Both the position numbers and the translations under genes were made by a program. Shown piece after piece: positions 44,120 to 52,819 of a stretch of DNA of 64,000 bases (the first letter of the stretch is position 1; each line of letters opens with the position of its first letter). A model generated the notes under the pieces. The model was not told where the DNA came from. It ran no database searches and worked only from the letters and a program-made list of their open reading frames with translations. Source of the DNA: Tepidibacillus decaturensis (GTDB lineage: Bacteria; Bacillota; Bacilli; Tepidibacillales; Tepidibacillaceae); the NCBI RefSeq assembly GCF_001561915.1, contig NZ_LSKU01000001.1, forward strand, positions 2,467,270 to 2,531,269. The letters run 5' to 3'.

Positions 44120-45124
44120 CTATTGTTTTTTGATCCAGATTTTATCGTCTTTCACTTCGACTCCTGTGTAGTAGTATTTGACAATCTCCTCTGCTTTTTT
44201 CCCTTCTTTGGCCATTCCATTTGCTCCGTACTGGCTCATACCTACACCGTGTCCATATCCTGTTGTATTGAACACTACCTGATCGCCAATAATTTCAAAG
44301 GTGAAGCTGGAGGAGTCAAGCCCTAAGAGTTCTCTCACTTCTCTACCTGTTAATAATTTATCTCCAATCTTCAACTTCTTTACTCTTTTACTTGGCGTCC
44401 ATTCTAAAACCTTGATCCATTCTTGCCCTGTTGAAGTAAATACGGCTGGGTCTACCTTCAACTTGGCTTGAATTGTTGAAAAGGGGATGGAGATTGTTCC
44501 CTGAAATCTTGGCGATTCTGTATCCCAAGGACTTGGAACACTTCTTAGGTAAGGGATCTTTTTTACATAGTAGTCTTCTGAATTGACAGTATAACCGTTA
44601 CTAGTTGAAAAGAAAAGTGCTGTAATCGGTTGACCTTCATAGGTGATGACTTGTCCCATCGTTTCATTGACTGCACGGTTCAGCTTGGCGATCTTTTCAG
44701 CATAATGAAGCCCAAACTTTTTTCTTAATTCTGATTCAGAACGAAAGACTTGATGTTGGATTGTATCCGTCACCATCGCCCTACCAGGTACATCAGAAAA
44801 ATCATTGGTTAAGATTCTCTTAACGATATAGGTTCTTGCTGCCATGGCTTGTGCTTTTAAGGCCTCTAATTCAAAATCAACTGGCATCTCAGCAGCAACG
44901 ACTCCTCGTACATATTCTTCGATTGGATAGGTTTCTACCGTTTTGCTAGCTGTCCGATAGACGGTGATCGGAATCGAATGATCAGGATCGATTTTTAAAT
45001 CTACTTTTTCTGGTATCGTCATTTCTGTAGAATGGGAGTTTCCAAAAAATGCTACAAATAGTGTAGGAATTAGGATCATGGATACTCCTAGGATAAATAA
45101 GAAGATGAAAATCATTGGTCTCAT
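44120..45124 (-). CDS. spoIID: Stage II sporulation protein D (peptidoglycan hydrolase)
   Basis: A 334-residue SpoIID with one N-terminal membrane helix (MRPMIFIFLFILG…). Family blocks are EEYVRGVVAAEMPVDFELEA, AMAARTYIVKR, and the C-terminal GYGHGVGMSQYGANGMAKEG. SpoIID is a lytic transglycosylase needed for engulfment (known). The start at 45124 has GGAGGAG upstream; an in-frame ATG 15 codons earlier lacks this. In Bacillus it follows murAA directly; here an efflux operon separates them. Confidence 0.94.
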   Translation of the reverse strand: MRPMIFIFLFILGVSMILIPTLFVAFFGNSHSTEMTIPEKVDLKIDPDHSIPITVYRTASKTVETYPIEEYVRGVVAAEMPVDFELEALKAQAMAARTYIVKRILTNDFSDVPGRAMVTDTIQHQVFRSESELRKKFGLHYAEKIAKLNRAVNETMGQVITYEGQPITALFFSTSNGYTVNSEDYYVKKIPYLRSVPSPWDTESPRFQGTISIPFSTIQAKLKVDPAVFTSTGQEWIKVLEWTPSKRVKKLKIGDKLLTGREVRELLGLDSSSFTFEIIGDQVVFNTTGYGHGVGMSQYGANGMAKEGKKAEEIVKYYYTGVEVKDDKIWIKKQ

Positions 45125-45229
45125 AAAAATAGCTCCTCCATTCTTGTTTGTCAGTTTGACCCTGTCCATACAAGATATGAAGGAGCGATAGAAATAGAAC
45201 TATTTTCTATTAGAAAATCACTAGAAATA

Positions 45230-45802
45230 CTAGATTTGCATCATCCCGTTTGCCAATGTCTTAATCATCTCTTCAACTGATGCTTCATCTAAACAACCTG
45301 TTTCAAATTGAATGGAAACCATGCTCCCTAGAATCATTCTAGCCGCAACTTCTGTACTCATTGGTTTCAATTCTCCTGAAGTGATTCCTTGTTGGATTAA
45401 ATCTTTCAACATTTCGATAAAGGCTTGGCGCTGGGACATTAAAAACTGATGAAACTCTTCAGTGACAATGCCAAAGTTATGAAAAATCAATTGAGAGATA
45501 TTTTGATTTTCTCTTAAGATTTCGGCATGCCTTCTAATCATTTTTTTGATTTTCTCCCATGGAGGGGTTGGACCCTTAATATTTTCTGTTAATTCCTTCA
45601 TGTAGTATTTGATTCCTTCTTCAATAACCCCTCTTAGTAGATCTTCCTTGCTTGAGAAATATTCATAAACAGTCCCTTTGCCTACTTTGGCTAATTCAGC
45701 GACATCACTCACTTTGGCAGCATGATAACCTTTTTCCGTAAAGATGATAAAAGCACTTCTTAAGATTGCTTCCCGTTTGGTTAATTCAACTTGTTCTGAC
45801 AT
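45230..45802 (-). CDS. TetR-family repressor of the RND efflux operon
   Basis: A 190-residue TetR regulator. The HTH reads KVSDVAELAKVGKGTVYEYF, followed by the family's FSSKEDLL. The C-terminal ligand domain is all-helical. I start at MSEQVELTK with AAGGAG upstream. The start lies 17 nt inside the end of the efflux pump gene, so it is the last gene of the operon. A near-palindrome at 50171–50188 is a likely operator. Confidence 0.9.
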   Translation of the reverse strand: MSEQVELTKREAILRSAFIIFTEKGYHAAKVSDVAELAKVGKGTVYEYFSSKEDLLRGVIEEGIKYYMKELTENIKGPTPPWEKIKKMIRRHAEILRENQNISQLIFHNFGIVTEEFHQFLMSQRQAFIEMLKDLIQQGITSGELKPMSTEVAARMILGSMVSIQFETGCLDEASVEEMIKTLANGMMQI

Positions 45803-48800
45803 GCTTTTTACTCCTTCCCCCAAACCATTTCCGTTTTACCCAGTTTTCAAAATCATCAATATATAGGTACATCACAGGTACAAGTAGTAACGTAACTAAT
45901 GTGGAGAAGGATAAACCAAAGACCATTACTGTTGCTAAAGGAGCCTGGGTCTCTGCTCCTTCGCCAATCCCCAACATTAATGGAATCAAACCTAAAATGG
46001 TTGTTAAGGTTGTCATTAAAATGGGGCGGAGTCGGTTTGGACCAGCCTTAAGAATTGCTTCTTTTCTTTCCATTCCCCTCTTTCTGAGAATGTTAATATA
46101 GTCAACAAGAACGATTGCGTTGTTAACCACGATACCCGCTAACATGATTACCCCGATAAAGGCTGGAATACTTAGTGGCCATCCTGTAATAACAAGTCCG
46201 ACTACAATCCCTATAAAGGTTGCAGGCATGGAAAACATAATGATAAATGGATAGGTAATTGCTTCAAACTGGACTGCCATCACCATGTAGACTAAGAAGA
46301 TCGCCAAAATCAAGGCGTATTGTAAATCACCAAAGGCGTCTGCCATATCCTTCACTTGACCACCCATTTCATACATATAACCATCTGGTAGATGAAGTTG
46401 GTCTAATTTGGCTTGAATATCTTTAGTTACACTACCTAGGTCTCGGCCTACCAAGTCGCTTGTAATCGTGACTTTTCGCTTCTGATCTTCACGCTCAATC
46501 TGAGTCGGACCTTTGACTTGAACGATGCTTGCTACTTCTTTTAAAGGAATCTGTGTACCAAATGGGGTTTGCAGCAACATTTCTCCTACCTGGTTCATGT
46601 CTTTTTTATATTCCTCCGGCAATGTAACCCTTACATCGATTTCTCGTCCTTCATTTCGATAACGAGTAGCAACTTGCCCATTAAATCCGGTCTTGACTGA
46701 GGACATGATTTGCGCAAAATTTAAACCATATAAGGAAGCCTTATCTCGATCAACAAGAATTTGCATTTCGGGACGACCTTCGTCAACAGAGCTCTCCACG
46801 TTCCTTGTTCCTTCTACTTGCATCACTTCAGCTTTCACTTGTTCAGCAAGTTGCTCTAAAACGGTTAAATCATCCCCAGATATCATAATGGAGATTGGAG
46901 ACCCACTACCAAACCCACCACTTTGGATTTGTGAGACTTTCACTTCGGCTCCAGGAATCTTTTTCGTTACCTGACGAATCTCTTCCATCACTTCATCTGT
47001 GCTTCGGTCCCGTTCCGCTAGAGGAACCAATTTGACATAAAGATTACCAATATTTGAATTACCAATCCCCATGGCGAAGGCGCCACCATTTCCTGCGCTG
47101 GTAAATACGGTCTTCACTTCAGGTATTCCTGATAATTTTGATTCAATATTTGCCACCGTTTGATCTGTTTCTTGCAATAAGGTCCCTTGAGGTAAGGTCA
47201 CATCAATGTTAATTTCTCCTTGATCCATCGTTGGAATAAACTCTGTTCCTACCAATGGGACGAGTGCAAAAGTGGCCACAACGAGGGCTAAGGTCCCAAA
47301 AACAACCGTCTTTCGGTGCCCAAGTGACCATTTTAGTGCAGACCGATATTTGTCATAGACTTTATTCATCAAACGTTCAAAAGCAAATAAGACTTTGTAT
47401 AGCACTCCTTTAAAACCTTGAGCTATATTTGGTTCTTTTTCTCCCTTTTTTAACAAACGAGCAGAGAGCATCGGTACAATTGTTAATGAGGCGATTAAAG
47501 AAGCCAATAAGGAAAAGCTAACGGTTAAGGCTAATGGTCTAAAGAGTTCTGCTGCTAAGCCTTTTACAAAGACAATCGGAATAAATACAGCAACCGTTGT
47601 TAATGCAGATGCGATTACTGCTGGAGCGACTTCTTTTGATCCCTCTTGGGCAGCTTCCATCATTTCATAGCCTTGCTCGCGATAACGAAAGATATTTTCT
47701 AAGATAACAATCGCACTATCTACCATCATCCCAATACCGAGTGCTAAGCCACCAAGGGTTAACAGGTTTAAACTTTCACCTGTGAAATAGATGAGGTTGA
47801 AAGTAGAGATCACTGCGATTGGCATCGCTATGCCTATCACTAAGGTTGAACGTAGATTCTTTAAGAAAAGATATAAAATGATGATGGCTAATAGTCCACC
47901 TACAATTAGATTTCGTAAAACATTATACACTGATTGACGGATAAAGACAGATAAGTCATAAACGGTATCAAGATGAACCCCTTGAGGAAGAACCTTCTCT
48001 ATTCCTTCCATTGATTGATATAGCTCATCACTTACTTTAATCGTATTGCCATCTGATTTTTTGGAAATGTCAAAGGTTAAACTTGGTTTCCCAGAGACCT
48101 TGGTAATCTCTGTGATTTTCTTATCAACCTCTGTGATTTTGGCAATATCCTGTAGTTTGACTGTTCCTCCTTTTGGTAAAGGAATCAGCACATTTTTGAT
48201 CTGATCGATATTTTCAAATTCTCCGTTAATCCGAAGCTGTAGTTCTTGATCCCCTTTTTGTAAGGTTCCCGCTGTAGCTGATAGATTTTCTGACCCGAGA
48301 ATCTGAGTGATTTGGTTGATAGATATACCATAGCCATTTAAATAGACAGGTGAAACTTCAACCTTAACTTCTTTCTGTTTACTACCAAGAAGGGAAACAT
48401 TGGCCACACCTGGGGTACGTTCTAATCTTGGCTTGATTACATCTTCTGCAATTTGCGTTAAACGGTTTTGATCTAAATCTCCGGATACAGATAGCCTCAT
48501 AATTGGAATCGCTGTTGGGTCTAATTTTAATACAAGCGGTTTTCCTGCCTCTTCTGGTAAGAAGCTTGTCACAAGGTCTAACTTATCCCTCATGCTATTT
48601 ATCTTTTCATCCATGTTCGAACCCCAGTCAAACTGGAGGATAATTAGGGATTGGCCTGGTGCTGAAGTAGATTGTAGTTTCTTAATCCCTTCAATCGTAC
48701 CTAAGCTTCCTTCAAGGGGTTTGGTTACTAACTTTTCCACCTCTTGAGGAGCAGCTCCTTCATATTCAGTCATAACAACTGAAATAGGGAGATTCAGTTT

Positions 48801-48914
48801 TGGATAAAGGTCAATCGCTAGGTTACGAAGAGAAATCGTCCCCATCAAGATAATGGCTAGGACGATCATGATGACGCCGATTGGACGTTTGACAGAAACA
48901 TCAACTAGTTTCAC
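45786..48914 (-). CDS. RND-family efflux transporter (AcrB/SwrC-like)
   Basis: A 1042-residue inner-membrane pump, full RND length, with 12 helices in two halves. The first helix region reads VKRPIGVIMIVLAIILMG. The helix 4 proton-relay aspartate is in LGIGMMVDSAIVILENI, and helix 10 has GIVVNNAIVLVDYI. Large periplasmic-type loops follow helices 1 and 7. Gram-positive relatives (SwrC/YerP) export surfactants and drugs, but the substrate here is unknown. The GTG start overlaps the adaptor gene (GTGA). Confidence 0.93.
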   Translation of the reverse strand: MKLVDVSVKRPIGVIMIVLAIILMGTISLRNLAIDLYPKLNLPISVVMTEYEGAAPQEVEKLVTKPLEGSLGTIEGIKKLQSTSAPGQSLIILQFDWGSNMDEKINSMRDKLDLVTSFLPEEAGKPLVLKLDPTAIPIMRLSVSGDLDQNRLTQIAEDVIKPRLERTPGVANVSLLGSKQKEVKVEVSPVYLNGYGISINQITQILGSENLSATAGTLQKGDQELQLRINGEFENIDQIKNVLIPLPKGGTVKLQDIAKITEVDKKITEITKVSGKPSLTFDISKKSDGNTIKVSDELYQSMEGIEKVLPQGVHLDTVYDLSVFIRQSVYNVLRNLIVGGLLAIIILYLFLKNLRSTLVIGIAMPIAVISTFNLIYFTGESLNLLTLGGLALGIGMMVDSAIVILENIFRYREQGYEMMEAAQEGSKEVAPAVIASALTTVAVFIPIVFVKGLAAELFRPLALTVSFSLLASLIASLTIVPMLSARLLKKGEKEPNIAQGFKGVLYKVLFAFERLMNKVYDKYRSALKWSLGHRKTVVFGTLALVVATFALVPLVGTEFIPTMDQGEINIDVTLPQGTLLQETDQTVANIESKLSGIPEVKTVFTSAGNGGAFAMGIGNSNIGNLYVKLVPLAERDRSTDEVMEEIRQVTKKIPGAEVKVSQIQSGGFGSGSPISIMISGDDLTVLEQLAEQVKAEVMQVEGTRNVESSVDEGRPEMQILVDRDKASLYGLNFAQIMSSVKTGFNGQVATRYRNEGREIDVRVTLPEEYKKDMNQVGEMLLQTPFGTQIPLKEVASIVQVKGPTQIEREDQKRKVTITSDLVGRDLGSVTKDIQAKLDQLHLPDGYMYEMGGQVKDMADAFGDLQYALILAIFLVYMVMAVQFEAITYPFIIMFSMPATFIGIVVGLVITGWPLSIPAFIGVIMLAGIVVNNAIVLVDYINILRKRGMERKEAILKAGPNRLRPILMTTLTTILGLIPLMLGIGEGAETQAPLATVMVFGLSFSTLVTLLLVPVMYLYIDDFENWVKRKWFGGRSKKHVRTS

Positions 48915-50148
48915 GATGACTTCCCTTCTTCCTTCACAATCTCAATCGGGGTCCCCTCTGTTAACGCATATTGGCCTTTGATTATAACCGTATCTTTTTC
49001 GGATAAACCTTCAGCAATTGTCGTTTCTTCTGTAGCCATTTCACTTACTTTTACTGGTCTTTTTACAGCTTTTCCATTCTGAATGATATAAACATAGGTT
49101 TGGCCCCCATTTCCTAAAATGGCTTGGGTAGGAACGACGATTTGCTGTTTTGCATCTTTAATCAATGTTACTTCTGCAAGCATTCCTGGTTTGATCTGTT
49201 GTTGTTCATTCTTGATGACAACTTCTATGGCAAATGTTAGGGTTTGGGCATTCGCTGACGGGGCAATAAAGGTTACTTCTCCAGGAAAAGTCTGATTGAG
49301 AGAAGAGACGTTTACTTTGACCTGTTGTCCTAGCTTAAAGCTTTGAAGTGATGTTTCAGAAACGTTTAACTGTACAGTGACTTGATTGGCATTGACGATC
49401 TGCGCTACTGGAGATTGAGGCCCTGCCATCTCTCCCTTTTCAGTATTGATGGCAACCACCTGTCCTGCGATTGGCGCCGTAATTTTTGAATCAGCGATCG
49501 CATGTTGAGCCTGTTCTACCCCTACTTTTGCTTGCTGTACGGCAGATTCTGAAGATGCAATCCCGACATTGGAATTGGCTTTTTCAGCTGCATCCTGAGC
49601 CACTTTTAGGTTTGTTTCAGCTTGAAGATAGGTAGCCTCCGCTTGTTCTAATTGGCTTTTAGAAACTGCTTGGGTTTCATAAAGTGTCTTTATCCGTTCT
49701 AGATTTTTTTTGCTTGTTGAAAAGCGTCTTCTGCTTGTTTTAACCTTGATTCTGCTTGAACAAGGTTAGATCCTTTTCCTTCTTTTGCTTGAGTAAGTCC
49801 ATTTAGTGCTTGTTGGTAGGCCGCTTCTGCTTGGTGCAAGCGATCCTGTAAATCACGGTCATCTAATTTAATAAGAACCTGCCCTTCTTTTACTGTATCT
49901 CCTTGCTTGACGTAAACTTCTTGAACTTTTCCTGATACCTTTGGTAAAACAAGAACATCTTGGTTCGCTTTGATGGTACCTACATATCGTTCGGTATGTT
50001 CAACCGTTTTTCGCTCTACTTGTTGTACCATGACAGGTACAGGTTGGTTTTCTTTGGATTGTTCCTCTTGTTGCGATGAACATCCGATACTAACTAGCAT
50101 GATAGCAAGTATGACAAACCATACTCCTATGCGACGGCTTTGCCTCAT
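48911..50148 (-). pseudogene. RND membrane-fusion (adaptor) lipoprotein, frameshifted at an A8 run
   Basis: Two frames encode one HlyD/AcrA-type adaptor of about 410 residues. The first (50148 to 49699) has a lipoprotein signal with SIGC, then the biotinyl-lipoyl half GKVQEVYVKQGDTVKEGQVL and the first coiled-coil helix, ending …FQQAKKI. A run of eight A (minus strand, about 49707–49714) then shifts the frame; with nine it reads QAKKNLERIKTLYETQAVSK and joins the second frame, which has APIAGQVVAINTEKGEMAG and the barrel domain. It partners the RND pump. Confidence 0.88.
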
Positions 50149-50170
50149 GACATGTTCCTCCTTATCCTCA

Positions 50171-50188
50171 GAACCGACTAGTCAGTTC
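50171..50188. promoter_or_regulatory. TetR-type operator upstream of the efflux operon
   Basis: GAACCGACTAGTCAGTTC is an 18-bp palindrome except for one mismatched pair. Its GACTAGTC core is typical of TetR/AcrR-class operators. It lies 23 nt upstream of the adaptor start codon. Confidence 0.7.
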
Positions 50189-50243
50189 TCAATCCAAATT
50201 CTATCATATTGGTTTTTACGAAAAAAATAAAGAGGAAAAATAA

Positions 50244-50272
50244 AAAACAGAAGGAAAAAATCCTCCTGTTTT
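50244..50272 (-). terminator. Terminator of murA
   Basis: On the minus strand AAAACAGGAGGA pairs with TCCTTCTGTTTT (one G·U pair, 5-nt loop), followed by a T-rich tail. It lies 30 nt after the murA stop. Confidence 0.82.
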
Positions 50273-50301
50273 CATCTTAGTATATCTAATTTTTTAATTC
50301 A

Positions 50302-51603
50302 TTAAGATATCCAAAGGGGTTGCAAGCTTTGGGCTGACTTTACTTCATCGGCTACTCGCTCAATATCTGCACCTAGTGCTTGAAGCTTGCCAACAAAGTT
50401 TACATACCCACGGTCAATATGGTGTAGTTCGGTTACTTCTGTTTCACCAGTTGCAACGAGCCCCGCAATGACAAGGGCTGCTCCAGCACGTAAATCTGTG
50501 GCTTGAACCCTTGTACCAATTAGTTTAGCATTACCCTCGACCACTGCTGTTCGACCTTGGATTTTGATATTGGCATTCATTCTTTTGAATTCTTCAACAT
50601 GCATAAAACGATTTTCAAAAACAGTTTCCGTGATCACACTTGTTCCGTTTGCAATTAATAATAATGCCATCATTTGCGATTGCATATCAGTAGGGAATCC
50701 AGGATGAGGTAACGTTTTTAAGTCAACTGCCTTCAATGGATGTGTTGCTTTTACACGAACACCTTGTTCCTCTTCTAGTATCTGAACGCCCATTTCTTCC
50801 AGTTTAGCAATCACGGGTTTTAGATGGTCAATGATTGCATTTTCAATGAGTACATTGCCACCAGTAATCGCAGCAGCCACCAAGAAGGTTCCTGCTTCAA
50901 TTCTGTCAGGAATAACAGAATGCTGTGTCGCGGTTAATCGTTCTACTCCTTCAATACGAATGGTTCCTGTACCTGCACCGCGAATTTTCGCTCCCATTCC
51001 ATTCAAATAATTGGCTAGATCGACGATTTCTGGTTCTTGCGCAGCATTTTCAATGGTTGTAACTCCATTCGCTAATGTAGCTGCCATCATAATATTTTCC
51101 GTTGCACCTACACTTGCATAATCTAGGTAGATTCGTGCACCTGTTAATTTGCCATCAATAGAGGCGTCAATATAGCCTTGACCAATACTTATTTTTGCAC
51201 CCATTGCTTCAAAACCTTTTAAGTGCTGATCTACAGGGCGGCTGCCAATGGCACATCCTCCAGGCAAAGCTATACGAGCATGCCCTTTTCTCGCAAGTAA
51301 TGGTCCCATGACTAAAAAGGATGCTCTCATTTTTCTGACTAGGTCGTATGGTGCTTCTGTTCGCACAATCTTTGTCGCATTGATTCTAACGACTTCATTT
51401 TTGTAATGAACATCTAAGCCAATAAAAGATAATACATCTATAATGGTGTAGACATCATCTAAGGACGGAACATCATTAATGATGCTTTCTCCTTCTTCCC
51501 CTAGAATTGATGCAGCAAGGATCGGCAGTACTGCGTTTTTCGCACCATGTATTTTGACGCTGCCGGATAATTGCCTTCCACCGCGGACGATGATTTTTTC
51601 CAA
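50302..51603 (-). CDS. murA: UDP-N-acetylglucosamine 1-carboxyvinyltransferase MurA
   Basis: A 433-residue EPSP-synthase-fold enzyme, the first committed step of peptidoglycan synthesis. The fosfomycin-target cysteine is in [31 protein letters not shown] near the start and [12 protein letters not shown] are also typical. I start at TTG (51603), giving the family N-terminus EKIIVRGG, with GGAGGG upstream; the ATG seven codons earlier has no ribosome site. It follows ywmB as in Bacillus. Confidence 0.95.
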   Translation of the reverse strand: MEKIIVRGGRQLSGSVKIHGAKNAVLPILAASILGEEGESIINDVPSLDDVYTIIDVLSFIGLDVHYKNEVVRINATKIVRTEAPYDLVRKMRASFLVMGPLLARKGHARIALPGGCAIGSRPVDQHLKGFEAMGAKISIGQGYIDASIDGKLTGARIYLDYASVGATENIMMAATLANGVTTIENAAQEPEIVDLANYLNGMGAKIRGAGTGTIRIEGVERLTATQHSVIPDRIEAGTFLVAAAITGGNVLIENAIIDHLKPVIAKLEEMGVQILEEEQGVRVKATHPLKAVDLKTLPHPGFPTDMQSQMMALLLIANGTSVITETVFENRFMHVEEFKRMNANIKIQGRTAVVEGNAKLIGTRVQATDLRAGAALVIAGLVATGETEVTELHHIDRGYVNFVGKLQALGADIERVADEVKSAQSLQPLWIS

Positions 51604-51650
51604 AGTTGTTCCCTCCGCGCTCATTTTTCATTTCACATTTTCTCATACTA

Positions 51651-52385
51651 TTAATATTCAACAATGATGATCGGCGTTCCCACTGTAAGCACTGTTCTTC
51701 GTTTTAAAACATCTAAATGGGTCGCCACTTGAATATTCATTTTCTGATTCCCTGTCCAAATCGATTGTCTAATTAAAGTTGAAAAGGCTGAGACGCTTTT
51801 GACTAGATCTGTGTCTAATTGCTCTACTTTCTTTGCCTTTAGATTATGTAGGATTTGATCAATCAGGACAAGCTGAGTACCATTATTTATTTTATCATCG
51901 ATACTTCCTTGGATACAAGAGTTAATTTTAGGAGAAATTTGGTTTTCTTGTAATGTTTGATACAATTTTTGATAATACATCGACATCTCTTCTAGCGATT
52001 GGTTCCCTTTTAGCTGGAAGATGAGATACATCTCTTTTGTTTGCGCATTTTGACGTTTTAGTTGTAATTCAACTTCTGTTTCTTTTCCCCATGTTCCTTG
52101 GCTACGATAAAACTTTTGCAATCCAATCGTTTGTAGCTGATTTTGTTCGGCTAGTTCTAAAGCTTTACTTAATTGATTCCCAAGATCTAACCATTGGTGA
52201 TCATCCTGATAGATGCCATATGGAATCCCAACATGTAGCCAATATTGGTCTAATGCTGCATTTGTCTTTTTGAATGAGTTAATCACAAATTCTATATCCT
52301 CTTGCGATTCTCCTTGAACCGTAAGACCTAAAATGAAGGTCATTGACAATATAAAGATAAGGACTATTTTCCCCTTTTGATTCAT
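51651..52385 (-). CDS. ywmB: YwmB family protein
   Basis: A 244-residue secreted or membrane-anchored protein with a hydrophobic N-terminal segment (IVLIFILSMTFILGLTV) and no lipobox. Sequence features are modest, but its place immediately upstream of murA and its size match B. subtilis YwmB (DUF1779). Function unknown. The start at 52385 has GGAGGAGA upstream. Confidence 0.75.
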   Translation of the reverse strand: MNQKGKIVLIFILSMTFILGLTVQGESQEDIEFVINSFKKTNAALDQYWLHVGIPYGIYQDDHQWLDLGNQLSKALELAEQNQLQTIGLQKFYRSQGTWGKETEVELQLKRQNAQTKEMYLIFQLKGNQSLEEMSMYYQKLYQTLQENQISPKINSCIQGSIDDKINNGTQLVLIDQILHNLKAKKVEQLDTDLVKSVSAFSTLIRQSIWTGNQKMNIQVATHLDVLKRRTVLTVGTPIIIVEY

Positions 52386-52518
52386 TTTTTCTCCTCCCAC
52401 ACCATTTTCGTCGTCAAGATTGTATATTCCATAATTGGAATATCCAAACTTTTTTATTTGTTAACCATTGTTCACACTTATGGGAGAAGATATACTTTTG
52501 TGGGGTTCCAAAAGGTAA

Positions 52519-52557
52519 GAAATGCATTCCTGAAAGTCGCTTCTTTTGTAATATACA
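52519..52557. repeat. Dispersed hairpin repeat, 3' half
   Basis: GAAATGCATTCCTGAAAGTC and the following GCTTCTTTTGTAATATACA match the right half of the copy at 41384–41498 and the fragment at 43121–43146. Confidence 0.6.
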
Positions 52558-52580
52558 TTCTCATTCATCTTAAATAAAAT

Positions 52581-52814
52581 TTAAAACATACTCTTTACAT
52601 TAAATGACCATTGTAAATAATTGATGAAAAATTGAGCCATTTGGTATCCGATGACGATGGACAAAATAATCTGCAGTGCTTTGGTTTGTGGGCTTTTGGG
52701 ATTGTAGGTAAAAAGGTCAAAACGGATACTCTGTAATGCCCACCAAGATATTCCGATGCTTACAAGTGTTAAAATAATCCCCATTAAACTGATATAGCCA
52801 AAATAGGTTGTCAT
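52581..52814 (-). CDS. ywzB: DUF1146 small membrane protein (YwzB-like)
   Basis: A 77-residue protein with two hydrophobic helices (YISLMGIILTLVSIGISWWA and ALQIILSIVIGYQMAQFF), matching DUF1146/YwzB. It sits in the respiratory-gene to murA interval as in Bacillus relatives. I use the ATG at 52814, preceded by GAGGTG; the GTG three codons earlier lies within that site. Confidence 0.78.
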   Translation of the reverse strand: MTTYFGYISLMGIILTLVSIGISWWALQSIRFDLFTYNPKSPQTKALQIILSIVIGYQMAQFFINYLQWSFNVKSMF

Positions 52815-52819
52815 CTTAC

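Noticed and set aside
51604-51624. ATG start for murA
   Set aside because: No ribosome site; the TTG start matches the family N-terminus and follows GGAGGG.
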